64,000 bases of DNA. Origin: Actinobacteria bacterium HGW-Actinobacteria-6 (GTDB taxonomy: Bacteria > Actinomycetota > Coriobacteriia > Anaerosomatales > Anaerosomataceae). Shown here piece after piece: positions 37,347-46,708 of the stretch (the stretch's first letter is position 1; every line of letters begins with the position of its first letter). The translations under genes and the position numbers were made by a program. Location: positions 118,414 to 182,413 of the forward strand of contig PHEU01000001.1 of the NCBI GenBank assembly GCA_002841295.1, given 5' to 3'. The notes below the pieces were generated by a model. It ran no database searches. It was given only the letters and a program-made list of their open reading frames with translations, and was not told where the DNA came from.

Positions 37347-38192
37347 CTACGGAACGATCATGACCGGACATGACGCCTGGCGAAGCAGCGTCATCGACAC
37401 GCTCCCCATAAGCGCTTCCTGTATTGCGTTGCGGCCGCGTGTGCCGGTGATGACACCGGTCGCGCGGCGTTCATCGAGCTCCTCGAGAATCGCCCGCTGC
37501 GGCTCTCCGCGGCGGACGATCACACTTGCCGAGATACCCTGCTGCTGGGCCATCGCCTGCAGGTTCTTCAGGTGGAACTCGGCGCCCTCCTCGGCACGGC
37601 GCAGCTTCTCGCCGGTCAGCCCGGGATCGACCGCGTGCATGAGGTAGAGCGTCTTGATGAGTCCTTTGGGCAGTTCCATCGCCGAGGTGAACGCGTGCGA
37701 TGCCGAGAGCGAGAAATCCGTTGGCATGAGCACCTTCTCGCCAAAGCGCTTGAGGAGCGACCTGGGGTCTGCCTGGTTCTTGATGAGGTCGAATCGCACG
37801 AGCAGCATCGGCACCGGCGCGTCTCTGAGCAGGCGCTCTGAGACGGACCCTGCAACAAGCTGCGTCATGAGGCCTTTGGCGTGCGAGCCACAGACGATCG
37901 CGTCGACGCCTGACTCGGTCGCGAGCGCCACGATGGTGTCGAACGGATCGCCCGTCGGCACGCGCACTTCCACCTTCAGCCCCGCCGAGGCGAGCACCGC
38001 CGCCCTCTCGCGCAGTCGGTCGCGAACCTCATCGACCTTCTCGGCGATGATCGGGCCTTCCATGCCAGAGGCCTCGACGACGTGCGTGAGCACAACGACT
38101 TTGACCCCGAGCGACGATAAGCCTTGTGCGAAGCCGAGGATGCTCTCGCAATCCTCGGAGAAGTCGGTCGGCAGCATGACCGTTCGAAGCAT
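37347..38192 (-). CDS. Tandem universal stress protein (two UspA domains)
   Basis: A 281-residue cytoplasmic protein with two Usp domains (about 1-145 and 146-281). Both have the start pattern ([28 protein letters not shown]) and both have the ATP-binding glycine motif near the end ([21 protein letters not shown] type and [21 protein letters not shown] type). It is likely an ATP-binding stress sensor. It lies between carA (gap two bases) and carB (gap eight bases), so its expression is tied to pyrimidine synthesis. The ATG at 38192 has GAGG seven bases upstream. Confidence 0.93.
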   Translation of the reverse strand: MLRTVMLPTDFSEDCESILGFAQGLSSLGVKVVVLTHVVEASGMEGPIIAEKVDEVRDRLRERAAVLASAGLKVEVRVPTGDPFDTIVALATESGVDAIVCGSHAKGLMTQLVAGSVSERLLRDAPVPMLLVRFDLIKNQADPRSLLKRFGEKVLMPTDFSLSASHAFTSAMELPKGLIKTLYLMHAVDPGLTGEKLRRAEEGAEFHLKNLQAMAQQQGISASVIVRRGEPQRAILEELDERRATGVITGTRGRNAIQEALMGSVSMTLLRQASCPVMIVP

Positions 38193-38194
38193 CG

Positions 38195-39463
38195 CTACAC
38201 CTCATCCTCTCCGGCGAACACATCATCTCTGCCCTGCATTAGCCGCACGAACGCGCCGAACAGGTACCGGGCGTCATGCGGACCAGGAGCCGCTTCCGGG
38301 TGGTACTGAACCGAGAACGCGCGCTGCTCTAAAGCGCGCACGCCTTCGACCGTCATGTCGTTCAAGTTCACGTGTGTGAGCTGCACAGGCCCAAACTTCG
38401 GCGAGAGAACCACCGGCGCAACGCCGGCGCTCACCCACGCGCCAAGATCCGTCGGATCGAGGTCAAGTCCACCGGAAGCCGCAACATCGAGCTCGCCAAG
38501 ACTTGAAAAGTCCACACAGAACCCGTGGTTCTGGCTCGTGATCTCCACTCGGCCGGTTATCAGGTTCTTGACCGGCTGGTTTCCGCCGCGGTGCCCGTAC
38601 TTGAGCTTATACGTGTCGCATCCCAGCGCAAGCGACAGCATCTGATGCCCGAGGCAGATCCCAAAGATCGGCTTCTGACCGAGAAGCTCACGGAGCGTCT
38701 CATACAGGTACGTGACAGCCGACGGGTCACCGGGGCCGTTCGCGAAGAAGACGCCGTCGGGCTCAAGTGCAAGCGCCTCGGCAGCGCTTGTCGTGGGAGG
38801 TACCACCACGATCTCGCAGTCCGCCTCGGCAAGGCTGCGCAGAATGTTGTACTTGATGCCAGAGTCAAAGGCGACCACGCGGAAGCGCGGCTTGACCGGC
38901 AGCACACCGGTGTCTACCGGCAGCTCACATCCCGAAGGCATGTCATCGCCCCACGTGAAGCGCTCGCGCACGGCAACCTCGGCCACAAGATCGCGACCGA
39001 CGAGTCCGGGTGACGCCTGCGCTTTGGCCCTCAGCGACTCGGGGTCGAGGTCGACCGTCGAGAGAATCGAGCGCATCGCGCCACGTTCGCGCAGGTGACG
39101 TGTGAGCCTGCGGGTGTCGACGCCTTCGATGGCGACCACGCCGAGGCGCTCGAAGAACTCGCGCAAGGTCTCCTCGGCACGCCAGCTCGACGAGGTGCGC
39201 GACATCTCGCGCATCACGAAGCCGGCTGCGAACACGCCGCGCGACTCCATATCAGCGCCGTTCATGCCGTAGTTGCCGATGTGCGGCGATGTCATGGTGA
39301 CGATCTGTCCGGCGTAGGACGGGTCGGTGAAGATCTCCTGGTAACCAGCCATCGACGTGTTGAAGACCGCCTCACCGGCAGTCTCGCCCGATGCGCCGCA
39401 GGAGTACCCGCGGAACACCGTGCCGTCTTCGAGCACGAGTAGTGCCGGTTGCCGAGTGATCAC
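38195..39463 (-). CDS. carA: Carbamoyl-phosphate synthase, small (glutaminase) subunit
   Basis: A 422-residue subunit that hydrolyses glutamine for CarB. The N-terminal CPSase domain (ALLVLEDGTVFRGYSCGA, NTSMAGYQEIFTDPSY) is followed by a class I glutaminase domain with Cys in IFGICLGHQML and His-Glu in YHPEAAPGPHD. It is about 40 residues longer than E. coli CarA. The extra length is an insertion of about 35-40 residues after NHGFCVD (about residues 320-362) and before THVNLND. The GTG at 39463 overlaps the pyrC stop as GTGA. Confidence 0.96.
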   Translation of the reverse strand: MITRQPALLVLEDGTVFRGYSCGASGETAGEAVFNTSMAGYQEIFTDPSYAGQIVTMTSPHIGNYGMNGADMESRGVFAAGFVMREMSRTSSSWRAEETLREFFERLGVVAIEGVDTRRLTRHLRERGAMRSILSTVDLDPESLRAKAQASPGLVGRDLVAEVAVRERFTWGDDMPSGCELPVDTGVLPVKPRFRVVAFDSGIKYNILRSLAEADCEIVVVPPTTSAAEALALEPDGVFFANGPGDPSAVTYLYETLRELLGQKPIFGICLGHQMLSLALGCDTYKLKYGHRGGNQPVKNLITGRVEITSQNHGFCVDFSSLGELDVAASGGLDLDPTDLGAWVSAGVAPVVLSPKFGPVQLTHVNLNDMTVEGVRALEQRAFSVQYHPEAAPGPHDARYLFGAFVRLMQGRDDVFAGEDEV

Positions 39464-40752
39464 CGGGCGACCACCTTCCCGTTCTTGAGTGCGAAGTATC
39501 CTCCGACGAGCACCTCGCTCGCCTTCCCAAGCAGCTTGTTGCCGAGGAACGCCGAGTTGCGCGACTTCGACATGAACCAGTCCTTCGTCACTTCGACCCT
39601 GGCTTCAGGATCGACGATGGTGATGTCGGCAACAGAGCCGGCCTGCAAGCTCACCTCTGGAAGTCCGAGTGCTGCACGCGGTCCATGACACATCAGCTGC
39701 GCCACATCGGCCCACGTGAGCTTCTCGGTGGCCACGAGGTGCGTGTTCACCAAGGAAAGCGCCGTCTCAAGCCCGGTGGTGCCAAAAGGTGCCAACTCGA
39801 ACTCCAACTCCTTCTCGTGCGCAGCATGCGGAGCGTGATCTGTAGCGATGCAGTCCACCGTGCCGTCGAGCAGTCCCCCAACGAGTGCCTCCCGATCCTG
39901 GGCGGACCTGAGCGGCGGGTTCATCTTTAGGTTCGTATCGTACCCGATGAGCACGTCTTCATCGAGAAACAGATGATGCGGAGTGACCTCGCACGTGATG
40001 CGGAGGCCGCGGCTCTTGGCCTCTCGGACGAGAGCCACCGAGCCAGCCGTGGACAGATGCGCCAGGTGCAGGCGGCATCCGGTGAGCTCGGCCAGGCGAA
40101 TATCGCGGGCAACCATGACCTCCTCGGCAGCGGCAGGCCAGCCCGGCATGCCGAGACGGGTAGAGATGACGCCTTCGTTGACGACCCCGTGACCGACGAG
40201 GGACTCGTCCTCGCAGTGCGAGATGAGCGGAGCGTCGAACGCCTTGAGGTAGTCCATCGCGATGCGGGTGAGACCGGCGTCCTGAATCCCGCGTCCGTCA
40301 TCCGAGAACGCCACGGCGCCCTCGGCCATCATGTCGGCGATCTCGGCGAGAGCAGCGCCGTCCTGCCCCTTGGTGACCGCACCGATCGGGTAGACGCGAA
40401 CGACGCCTTCCTCGGCAGCTCGCTCCACGAGGAAGCGGACCTTCGAGCCTGTGTCGCAGATTGGCGAAGTGTTCGGCATCGCGCAGACCGCCGTGAAGCC
40501 GCCGTGCGCGGCTGCGGCAGTACCGCTCGCGACCGTTTCCTTGTCCTCGCGACCGGGCTCACGAAGGTGCGTGTGCACGTCCACGAGTCCCGGAAGAACA
40601 ACCTTCTCGCTGATATCGAGGGTTTCGCCCTTGGGGATCGAAAGGTCCTTGCCGATCTCGACGATGACTCCGTCGCGAATGATGATGTCGGCGACTTCAT
40701 CAATCCCTGCAACCGGGTCGATTACCCGACCATTCTTAAGCAGCAGTGCCAC
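39460..40752 (-). CDS. pyrC: Dihydroorotase (class I)
   Basis: A 430-residue zinc amidohydrolase closing carbamoyl aspartate to dihydroorotate. Metal motif VDVHTHLREPG. Other marks are CAMPNTSP, the SHCEDESL and LHLAHLSTAGS ligand regions and the Asp in CIATDHAPHA. I chose GTG 40752, which overlaps the pyrB end by 17 bases and has GGAGG eight bases upstream; the earlier part of the open frame (to 40866) has no family similarity. The gene overlaps carA by four bases. Confidence 0.95.
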   Translation of the reverse strand: MALLLKNGRVIDPVAGIDEVADIIIRDGVIVEIGKDLSIPKGETLDISEKVVLPGLVDVHTHLREPGREDKETVASGTAAAAHGGFTAVCAMPNTSPICDTGSKVRFLVERAAEEGVVRVYPIGAVTKGQDGAALAEIADMMAEGAVAFSDDGRGIQDAGLTRIAMDYLKAFDAPLISHCEDESLVGHGVVNEGVISTRLGMPGWPAAAEEVMVARDIRLAELTGCRLHLAHLSTAGSVALVREAKSRGLRITCEVTPHHLFLDEDVLIGYDTNLKMNPPLRSAQDREALVGGLLDGTVDCIATDHAPHAAHEKELEFELAPFGTTGLETALSLVNTHLVATEKLTWADVAQLMCHGPRAALGLPEVSLQAGSVADITIVDPEARVEVTKDWFMSKSRNSAFLGNKLLGKASEVLVGGYFALKNGKVVAR

Positions 40753-41671
40753 CGCCCTCACCTCCAAGCAGCAAGTACATGACGGCCATACGCACGGCAA
40801 CACCCGCGTTGACCTGGTCCAATACGACGCAGCGCGGCGAATCAGCCACGTCCGAGGAGATTTCAACGCCCCGATTCATCGGTCCCGGATGCATGATGAT
40901 CGCCTCGGGCTTCGCGGCTGCGAGGCGCTTGGCGTTCATGCCGTAGAGCTTCGCGTATTCGCGATTCGAAGGAATCGGCATCGCATCTGCGCGCTCGAAC
41001 TGCACCCTCAACATGTAAATGACATCGAGAGTGGGAAGTGCGTCGTCGAGCGAGTACACGACCTCGGCACCAAGAACGTCGGGTCGTGCAGGCATGAGCG
41101 TCGGCGGGCCGATGATGACCGGCGTCGCACCAACCATGCGAAGCGCGGGAACGAGCGATCCAGCCACGCGCGAGTGGCAGATGTCGCCGACGATACCAAC
41201 ACGGAGTCCCTCCAGATGACCGAGCGTCCGACGCATCGTGTACAAGTCGAGCAGCGCCTGTGTGGGGTGCTCGTGCACGCCGTCGCCGCCATTGACGATG
41301 TGGGCGTCCATGCACTCGGTGAGCATCTGCGGCGCACCGGCGTACTTGTGCCGCACAACGACGAGGTCACATGCCATTGCCGAGAGGGTCTTCGCGGTGT
41401 CTCGCAGCGACTCGCCCTTGACCGTCGCCGAGGAGGAAGCCGTGAAGTTGATGCCATCTGCCGAGAGACGCTTGGCCGCGATCTCAAAGGACATCCGCGT
41501 TCGTGTCGACGGCTCCAAGAACAAGTTGACGACCGTGCGGCCACGGAGCGTCGGCAACTTCTTGATGCGGCGCTCGTTGACCTCAGTGAACGAGTCCGCA
41601 GTGTCGAGAATCATAGTGATGTCATCCGGCGTCATGTCGGACACCGTCATGATGTGCTTGCAGGAGAGCAT
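40736..41671 (-). CDS. pyrB: Aspartate carbamoyltransferase, catalytic subunit
   Basis: A 311-residue enzyme joining carbamoyl phosphate and aspartate. Carbamoyl phosphate-binding FLEPSTRTRMSFE, catalytic HPTQALLD and the aspartate domain HPGPMNRGVEI are all present. There is no pyrI regulatory gene, so control is by the PyrR leader. The ATG at 41671 directly follows the pyrR stop (TAGATG). Confidence 0.97.
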   Translation of the reverse strand: MLSCKHIMTVSDMTPDDITMILDTADSFTEVNERRIKKLPTLRGRTVVNLFLEPSTRTRMSFEIAAKRLSADGINFTASSSATVKGESLRDTAKTLSAMACDLVVVRHKYAGAPQMLTECMDAHIVNGGDGVHEHPTQALLDLYTMRRTLGHLEGLRVGIVGDICHSRVAGSLVPALRMVGATPVIIGPPTLMPARPDVLGAEVVYSLDDALPTLDVIYMLRVQFERADAMPIPSNREYAKLYGMNAKRLAAAKPEAIIMHPGPMNRGVEISSDVADSPRCVVLDQVNAGVAVRMAVMYLLLGGEGGGTAA

Positions 41672-42241
<570 letters not shown>

Positions 42242-42273
42242 TCACGAACAACCGGAATCGGCCCCGGGAGACG

Positions 42274-42382
42274 AAAAACGCCTCCCTGCTGGTGGCAAGA
42301 AGGCTGTCTGCGTAGGCGCGCCCCGGAAACAAGATCGGCGCGAAGTATGCGATTGCTCCTTGCCGGCCTCACGGGACCGGGT
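42274..42382 (-). promoter_or_regulatory. PyrR-binding attenuator in the pyr operon leader
   Basis: Read on the minus strand, CCCGGTCCCGTGAGGCCGG followed by CAAGG (42381-42358) matches the known PyrR-binding loop consensus. Its 3' edge GGCAAGGAG (42364-42356) can pair over nine bases with CTTCTTGCC (42302-42294), the start of the terminator. The competing terminator is a 10-bp stem, 42304-42295 with 42289-42280, followed by five T (42278-42274). Thus PyrR binding frees the terminator, and low UMP allows the antiterminator. This is the classical three-way pyr switch. Confidence 0.92.
42280..42304 (-). terminator. Intrinsic terminator of the pyr attenuator
   Basis: The stem GCCTTCTTGC/GCAGGGAGGC (42304-42295 with 42289-42280, two G-U pairs) has the five-base loop CACCA and is followed by GTTTTTCG. 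It is the regulated terminator of the PyrR leader; its upstream arm is shared with the antiterminator. Confidence 0.88.
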
Positions 42383-42397
42383 TTAAAGGTCACAAGA

Positions 42398-42426
42398 AAG
42401 ATAGCAGGAGACGCCCTCAGCCACAA
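42398..42426 (-). promoter_or_regulatory. Candidate promoter of the pyr operon
   Basis: TTGTGG (42426-42421), a 17-base spacer and TATCTT (42403-42398) would start RNA close to 42391, just before the PyrR-binding loop. The -35 box and spacer lie inside the terminator hairpin of the upstream kinase gene. The boxes are weak (three and four of six). Confidence 0.4.
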
Positions 42427-42436
42427 GGGCGTCTCC
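42407..42436 (-). terminator. Terminator of the histidine kinase gene
   Basis: A 10-bp perfect stem (GGAGACGCCC, 42436-42427, with 42416-42407) and a 10-base loop, followed by TGCTATCTTTCTTG. It lies 14 bases past the kinase stop. Confidence 0.9.
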
Positions 42437-42450
42437 GGATGAAACGTAGT

Positions 42451-44946
42451 CTACTCGCTTGACTCCGCAGGGAATCGCACGGTGAACGTACTCCCCTTGC
42501 CGAGCGTGCTCTGCACGCTGATCCGGCCACCGTGCGCGCGAACGATCTGGTCGGACACAAACAGCCCTATTCCGACCCCGCCGTACGCGCGGGTCGATGA
42601 CATATCGCCTTGCGTGAATCGATCGAACAGCGTCGAGATATCCTCGGCAGCGATACCGATGCCGCGGTCGCTGACCGCCACAATGACTTCGTCGTCCTCC
42701 ACGGTCACGGCAACGCCTATTGGACCGCCATCGGGTGAGTACTTCACCGCATTCGCAACCAGGTTCTCGATTGCTCTGCCGAGACGATCGGGATCGCAAC
42801 GAACCAACGGGAGGTCGCCGAGCACATCAACCGTCACCAAGTGGTCAGGACCATGCCTCACAACGTCCACGTGCTGCCGTATGACCTGCTCCAGGTCAAC
42901 CGACCGCTTAAGGATACGCAGACCTTCTTCCTGGATCGTGGTGACCTCAAGCAGCTCTTCGACCAACTGATACATACGGGACGTGTTTGCCTTGATCTTC
43001 CCAAGCACCTGCGGCGCTCGAGTCGACAGCATCTCTGGTTTCATCTGGACGAGGACGTCCGTGAATCCCATGATGCTCGTCAGCGGCGTGCGCAGCTCAT
43101 GCGACACGTTTGCAACGAAGCCACTCCTGAGTTGCTCAAGCTGTCGGCTCTCGGTGATGTCCCGTTTCACGACAATGAAGTGAGACTGCGTTCCCTCTTT
43201 GCCAACGACCGGCGAGAAGACAAGACTCTCATAGAACCGGGATCCGTCCTTACGCGCCGCGACGGACTCACCGCTCCAGATTCCACCACCGGAAACGGTG
43301 TCCCACGCCTCGCTATATGTTGGCGCGGCCGCTTCGCCCGGCATCAAGTCGTTGACGGTCATCTTCATGTACTCTTCGGGCGCGTATCCGGTGAGCGTCT
43401 GGAATGCCCGGTTCGCCCACTCGATGCGACCGTCACTGCTAGCGATCAGTATCGCGTCTGCCGAGGACTCAAGCGCTGCGGACTTCAGTCGACTCTCATC
43501 GCGGCTCTCAAGAAGCGTAATCGCAGTTCCGACGGTGCCAGAGAGAGTCTCCAGGATGCCGGCTAGATGGTCATCCATGAGCGCTGCGTCACGCAGGAAC
43601 AACGTGAGAGTCCCGATTGGCAAACCCTCGGCCATGATCGGGATCGCGTACACGGCGGCGCAGTCAATCTCATTCGCATGCCTTAGACACTCGGTCGTGC
43701 CGCCCTCTTCGGCAAATACGTGCATCACCGGGCATCCGGCCGTCGCGGGGCATGTACCGCCAATGGAACAAAGGAGCGATGGATGAGTAGTATCCGGCGC
43801 TCCGGCAGATACGTCCACGGTCTTACCGTCCCGAGTGAGCCCGGCCCAAGCCGCATTGAAACGCATCCCCATGTCAGCAACGAGTCGTTCGCATACCTTC
43901 TGCAGGAGATCACGCTTGCTGCCACCGGTAACGACAACATGGTCCACGTCGCGAATAATCGATTCAAGGACCTCAGCGCGCCTGCGCTCGGTGATATCGA
44001 CTCCGAACATATTCACGCCGGCCGGTTGGCCGTGCGCGTCAGCTGTCACCGACGTCGTCATATCAATGTAGCGATAGCCACCTGACTTCGTGTGTACGAG
44101 TGCTTCATGGCAGGCTGGGCCCGTGCTAGTGACTACCTCTGCCCAACGAGCCGAGTCTTCTTCCGCCGACCACGCCGGCGCTAGCAATTCCAGGTAATCC
44201 GCACCGATCACCTCGTCCGAGTCGTAACCGGTTGAGGCCTCAGCACCACGACTGAACAAGATGATCGACCGATCAAGGTCAGTGATCGCGATGAACGTGT
44301 CTGCATGGTCGAGAACCTGACGTGTGAAGTCACGCTCCTTGCGGAGATCGCCCTCAACACGCTTGCGCTCACGAACGTCTGCATTAAGCTCCGCAATGAG
44401 ATTGGCTTTGACCGAGACTTCCTCGGCCAAGATCTCCATGGCATGCCGCAGCTCAACGTTCGCTTTCTCCAGGTCGAGCGCCTTCTCCTCGATCTTGTGC
44501 ACAAGGCGCTCGTTGTACTGCTGGAGAATCGCCGTTTCGTCGGTCATCTCCGGCTTGCGCACCGCAACCGGCTTACCCTCCACCCTGCTTGCGAGCTCTT
44601 CTATACGCTGCAGCATGGACGTGGGATCGAGCGGCTTGCGCCAGAAGGCGTCTGCACCGAGCCCGTCAGCAAAACGTTCATCCGCCAAATCGGTGTACGA
44701 GGCGGTGTAGAACACGAGTGGCACATGGCACAGACCCTCATCCGACTTCCATGTCCGGCACAGTTGATAGCCGTCCATCTTCGGCATAAGGATGTCAGTG
44801 ATGAGGAGGTCCGGGATGTTGGCGCGAGCCACATCGAGAGCCTCCTCGCCGTTCATTGCCGAGAAAACCTCATGCCCGCCCGAGCGCACGATGGACTCCA
44901 GCAGGTAGCGCCCCGCCGGGTCATCATCAACGACAAGCACCCTCAC
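42451..44946 (-). CDS. Multi-sensor histidine kinase: REC-PAS-GAF-PAS-HisKA-HATPase
   Basis: An 831-residue soluble kinase. A receiver domain stands first (about 1-120; acceptor Asp51 in LLITDILMPK, Lys in FWRKPLDP). A coiled coil, a PAS (205-320), a GAF (330-480) and a second PAS (490-605) follow. The kinase core has phospho-acceptor His616 in FVANVSHELRTPL, and the ATPase domain has N (ENLVANAVKYS), G1 (DRGIGI) and G2 (YGGVGIGLFV) boxes. The GAF carries five Cys (393, 399, 405, 420, 429) that could bind metal or an Fe-S cluster. There is no membrane segment. GTG start at 44946 with AGAGGGG upstream. No partner regulator is adjacent. Confidence 0.93.
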   Translation of the reverse strand: MRVLVVDDDPAGRYLLESIVRSGGHEVFSAMNGEEALDVARANIPDLLITDILMPKMDGYQLCRTWKSDEGLCHVPLVFYTASYTDLADERFADGLGADAFWRKPLDPTSMLQRIEELASRVEGKPVAVRKPEMTDETAILQQYNERLVHKIEEKALDLEKANVELRHAMEILAEEVSVKANLIAELNADVRERKRVEGDLRKERDFTRQVLDHADTFIAITDLDRSIILFSRGAEASTGYDSDEVIGADYLELLAPAWSAEEDSARWAEVVTSTGPACHEALVHTKSGGYRYIDMTTSVTADAHGQPAGVNMFGVDITERRRAEVLESIIRDVDHVVVTGGSKRDLLQKVCERLVADMGMRFNAAWAGLTRDGKTVDVSAGAPDTTHPSLLCSIGGTCPATAGCPVMHVFAEEGGTTECLRHANEIDCAAVYAIPIMAEGLPIGTLTLFLRDAALMDDHLAGILETLSGTVGTAITLLESRDESRLKSAALESSADAILIASSDGRIEWANRAFQTLTGYAPEEYMKMTVNDLMPGEAAAPTYSEAWDTVSGGGIWSGESVAARKDGSRFYESLVFSPVVGKEGTQSHFIVVKRDITESRQLEQLRSGFVANVSHELRTPLTSIMGFTDVLVQMKPEMLSTRAPQVLGKIKANTSRMYQLVEELLEVTTIQEEGLRILKRSVDLEQVIRQHVDVVRHGPDHLVTVDVLGDLPLVRCDPDRLGRAIENLVANAVKYSPDGGPIGVAVTVEDDEVIVAVSDRGIGIAAEDISTLFDRFTQGDMSSTRAYGGVGIGLFVSDQIVRAHGGRISVQSTLGKGSTFTVRFPAESSE

Positions 44947-45200
44947 GGGAACCCCTCTCAGTAGAACACCTCAACGTAGTCGGTACCCGCAGAAGGCCAG
45001 CCACCATCGGACGTACTCCCGAGAAATTCCTTGCCTACCCATCAATCAGGCATGCGGCTGCAGCGATGGACCACGAGCATACCGCCCATACACTGAACTA
45101 TCGGCTATCTACGAGCCGAACTTCAATCGTTCTCGACGCTAATTCCGGAAAGTCATACCCCACAAGGGTCTGCTGGCTAGATTCACTACACTTCGGCACG
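44947..45200. other. 254-base gene-free stretch between rluD and the histidine kinase gene
   Basis: Both neighbours are on the minus strand, so this should hold the kinase promoter and the end of the rluD transcript. I see no clear hairpin with a T-tail, no tRNA and no recognisable riboswitch here, and no open frame with a ribosome site. Confidence 0.6.
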
Positions 45201-46202
45201 TCACTTGGGCGGCATGATGATCGGATAGAGCTCTTCGCCGACCTCTGTGCGGTTCATCGACTCAGGTTCCAGATCGCGCAGGCGCCGAGCCAGGTCCTCC
45301 GGTAGCGGATCAAGGAACGTGAGTGTTTCACCGGTGACAGGATGCGCAAAACTCAGCTTGTACGCGTGCAGGAACTGCCGATCGAGCCTCAGGTCCGCCT
45401 TGGGATGATTCCGGCCGTACAGCGGATCTCCGACAACCGGGTGCTTGATGTAGGTCATGTGGACGCGAATCTGATGCGTGCGTCCGGTATAGAGCTTGCA
45501 CTCCGCGAGCGTGTAGCCATCGTCATAGCGGCCCGCCATGTAGCGTTCCATGACCCGGAACGTGGTGACCGCCTGCTTACTGCTCGGCAAGTCCACGACG
45601 GCCATGCGCATCCGGTCCCTAGGATTCCTACCGAGAGGCGCATCCACCAGGCCGGTGTCAGCCGCGATGTATCCATGCACAAGCGTGACGTAGCGCCGCT
45701 CGATGGTTCGCAGCCGCAGCGCGTCGCTCAGGACGGCCTGCGCCGAGTCGGTCTTGGCGACCATCATCAGCCCGGATGTGTCCTTGTCGAGCCGGTGAAC
45801 GATACCGGGACGGTCCTCGCCCTGTAGCGTCCCCAAAGAGGCGCTATGGCCGAGAAGGGCGTGCACCAGTGTTCCGCTGTAGTGACCCTTTGCGGGATGA
45901 ACAACAAGCCCCGCTGGCTTGCTCAGCACGATCATGTGCTCGTCCTCGAAGCGAATGTCGAGCGGTATCTGCTCGGGCTCAAGATCACTGGAGACCGACG
46001 GCGGCATGAATACTTCTATCCGCTCCCCGGCACGGGTTATGTGATGCTTGCTCGCAACGTGGCCGTTTACCAGGACGTTGCCAGTTTCGACGAGCTTCTG
46101 ACCAGCCGAGCGACTAACAAGGAAATCAAGCTCGCCAAGGAACTTGTCCAGCCGCGAGCCAGCCTCCTCACCGCGCACGGTGTGCGTATAGCGTTCGCTC
46201 AC
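45201..46202 (-). CDS. rluD: Large-subunit rRNA pseudouridine synthase, RluD type
   Basis: A 333-residue RluA-family enzyme. The N-terminal S4 RNA-binding domain (about 15-75; SRLDKFLGELDFLVSRSAGQ) is followed by the catalytic domain with Asp in HRLDKDTSGLMMVAKT. The C-terminal parts GRTHQIRVHM and HPVVGDPLYG are also present. It probably modifies 23S rRNA helix 69. The GTG at 46202 overlaps the lspA stop as GTGA. The lspA-rluD pairing is a conserved Gram-positive arrangement. Confidence 0.94.
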   Translation of the reverse strand: MSERYTHTVRGEEAGSRLDKFLGELDFLVSRSAGQKLVETGNVLVNGHVASKHHITRAGERIEVFMPPSVSSDLEPEQIPLDIRFEDEHMIVLSKPAGLVVHPAKGHYSGTLVHALLGHSASLGTLQGEDRPGIVHRLDKDTSGLMMVAKTDSAQAVLSDALRLRTIERRYVTLVHGYIAADTGLVDAPLGRNPRDRMRMAVVDLPSSKQAVTTFRVMERYMAGRYDDGYTLAECKLYTGRTHQIRVHMTYIKHPVVGDPLYGRNHPKADLRLDRQFLHAYKLSFAHPVTGETLTFLDPLPEDLARRLRDLEPESMNRTEVGEELYPIIMPPK

Positions 46203-46708
46203 GAAGTCGCCTCCGGTTCAGGCTCGGTGGCGTCCTCCCCTGCTTCCTCGAAGAACTCATCTCCTGAGAACAGGAGCCAGAAGAGCAAGATTGCGACGCC
46301 GATATCCAGAGCCATGTCTGCAATGTTGAAAACAGGCCACCATCCGACGTCAAAGAAATCGGTGACTCGTCCCGCTACGATTCGATCGATGAGGTTGCCT
46401 GTCGCGCCGCCGGCAACAAGTCCAAGTGCCAGCGCGACCCAACGGCTCTGTGGCTTGATGCGCCACCATACCCATGCGATTCCGCCAAGGACTCCGATAG
46501 AAATCGCAATGAACACGGGAAGCTTGCCCGGGAAGAGCCCAAACGCCGCACCCATGTTGCGAACATAGGTGAGGTTGATTACTCCCTTGATGAGAGGAAC
46601 GGACTCTCCGAGCGAGAAGTTGGCCCTGATGGCAGCCTTGCTGATCTGGTCAACAGCCACCACCAGCAACGCCGTACCCGCGAGAAACGCACCGGAACGA
46701 CGCTGCAT
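46199..46708 (-). CDS. lspA: Lipoprotein signal peptidase II
   Basis: A 169-residue inner-membrane aspartyl protease that removes signal peptides from lipoproteins such as those at 16816 and 57113. Four helices. Catalytic Asp residues are in GNLIDRI and FNIADMAL; other marks are VAVDQISKA and YVRNMGAAFG. An acidic C-terminal tail of about 25 residues is extra. The ATG at 46708 lies directly after the dksA-like stop. Confidence 0.96.
   Translation of the reverse strand: MQRRSGAFLAGTALLVVAVDQISKAAIRANFSLGESVPLIKGVINLTYVRNMGAAFGLFPGKLPVFIAISIGVLGGIAWVWWRIKPQSRWVALALGLVAGGATGNLIDRIVAGRVTDFFDVGWWPVFNIADMALDIGVAILLFWLLFSGDEFFEEAGEDATEPEPEATS

Noticed and set aside
34882..37647. A 921-codon open frame on the plus strand opposite carB
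   Set aside because: It is the mirror of carB codon usage in a high-GC gene; composition is Arg/His/Val-rich with no family resemblance, while carB is unambiguous.
44947..45200. Possible riboswitch upstream of the histidine kinase
   Set aside because: No conserved core of a known class and no clear paired structure could be made out by eye.
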